DNA from: Desulfobacula sp.
Lineage (GTDB): Bacteria; Desulfobacterota; Desulfobacteria; Desulfobacterales; Desulfobacteraceae
Assembly (NCBI GenBank): GCA_013792075.1
Contig: VMSR01000119.1
Coordinates: 1 to 53,356 of the forward strand
Length of the DNA stretch: 53,356 nucleotides
Direction: 5' to 3'
This document shows, piece after piece, positions 53,313-53,356 of this stretch. The stretch's first letter is position 1, and each line of letters starts with the position of its first letter. Position numbers and translations under genes: made by a program. The notes beneath the pieces are model-generated. The model was given only the letters and a program-made list of their open reading frames with translations, made no database searches and was not told the origin of the DNA.

Positions 53313-53356
53313 AACCGATATCGCAACCTCCTGCAAACATATTTATCTGTTTTCAA

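Noticed and set aside
1-53356. CRISPR arrays, tRNA or rRNA genes, insertion sequences, phage genes
   Set aside because: No regularly spaced repeats, cloverleaf sequences, transposase or integrase motifs were seen by eye. A tRNA scan was not possible.

Overview
The window looks like chromosome of a sulfate-reducing Desulfobacterota bacterium, close to Desulfobacteraceae (Desulfobacula/Desulfobacter-like). This is inferred from gene content: a selenocysteine-containing SelD, an Fo-only ATP synthase operon (atpZ-atpI-atpB-atpE, with no F1 genes beside it), TRAP transport, phenylacetate-CoA-ligase-type CoA activation with an ACT partner, a CooT-like small protein and a PilZ/ParA/histidine kinase operon. 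No rRNA, tRNA, CRISPR array, IS element or phage gene was recognised. Family assignments come from reading motifs; no database search was run.

Layout. 0.15-7.3 kb (+): one large NRPS gene read as A-T-C-C-A-T-TE, with two adjacent condensation domains and a Cys in place of the thioesterase Ser. 7.4-17.6 kb (+): ExeA-like ATPase, metallophosphoesterase, CooT-like protein, M23-like protein, LapA-like membrane protein, MutS, AMIN-domain amidase, crotonase, phenylacetate-CoA-ligase-like enzyme and tandem-ACT protein. 17.7-21.5 kb (-): PilZ protein, unknown protein, zinc-ribbon ParA and sensor kinase in a tight operon. 21.7-26.6 kb (-): nitrilase-family hydrolase, RfaE2, PgeF, selenoprotein SelD and the Fo genes, ending at a strong terminator. 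27.0-27.6 kb (+): a lone response regulator.

27.7-37.0 kb (-) is the most interesting part. In transcription order it holds a MIO enzyme resembling aromatic amino acid 2,3-aminomutases, a class III aminotransferase resembling beta-phenylalanine aminotransferase (frameshifted at a run of nine G), an Lrp/AsnC regulator, a beta-keto acid cleavage enzyme (BKACE), an acyl-CoA ligase and a three-gene TRAP transporter. I propose that they form a catabolic route from an alpha (or imported beta) aromatic amino acid, through the beta-amino acid and an aroylacetate, to aroyl-CoA (for example benzoyl-CoA) plus acetoacetate.

37.4-53.3 kb is an envelope and polysaccharide region: a lysophospholipid-type acyltransferase, an OmpA/FGE-like/OmpA secreted protein, glycosyltransferases, a large Asp-box beta-propeller protein, two sulfotransferases, two methyltransferases, a polysaccharide deacetylase, a FemAB/CelD-like acetyltransferase, an acyltransferase-3 membrane protein, a GT92-like enzyme and a polysaccharide pyruvyl transferase. 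Together they suggest a sulfated, acylated and pyruvylated surface glycan. The last 4 kb is visibly more AT-rich than the rest, which suggests transfer.
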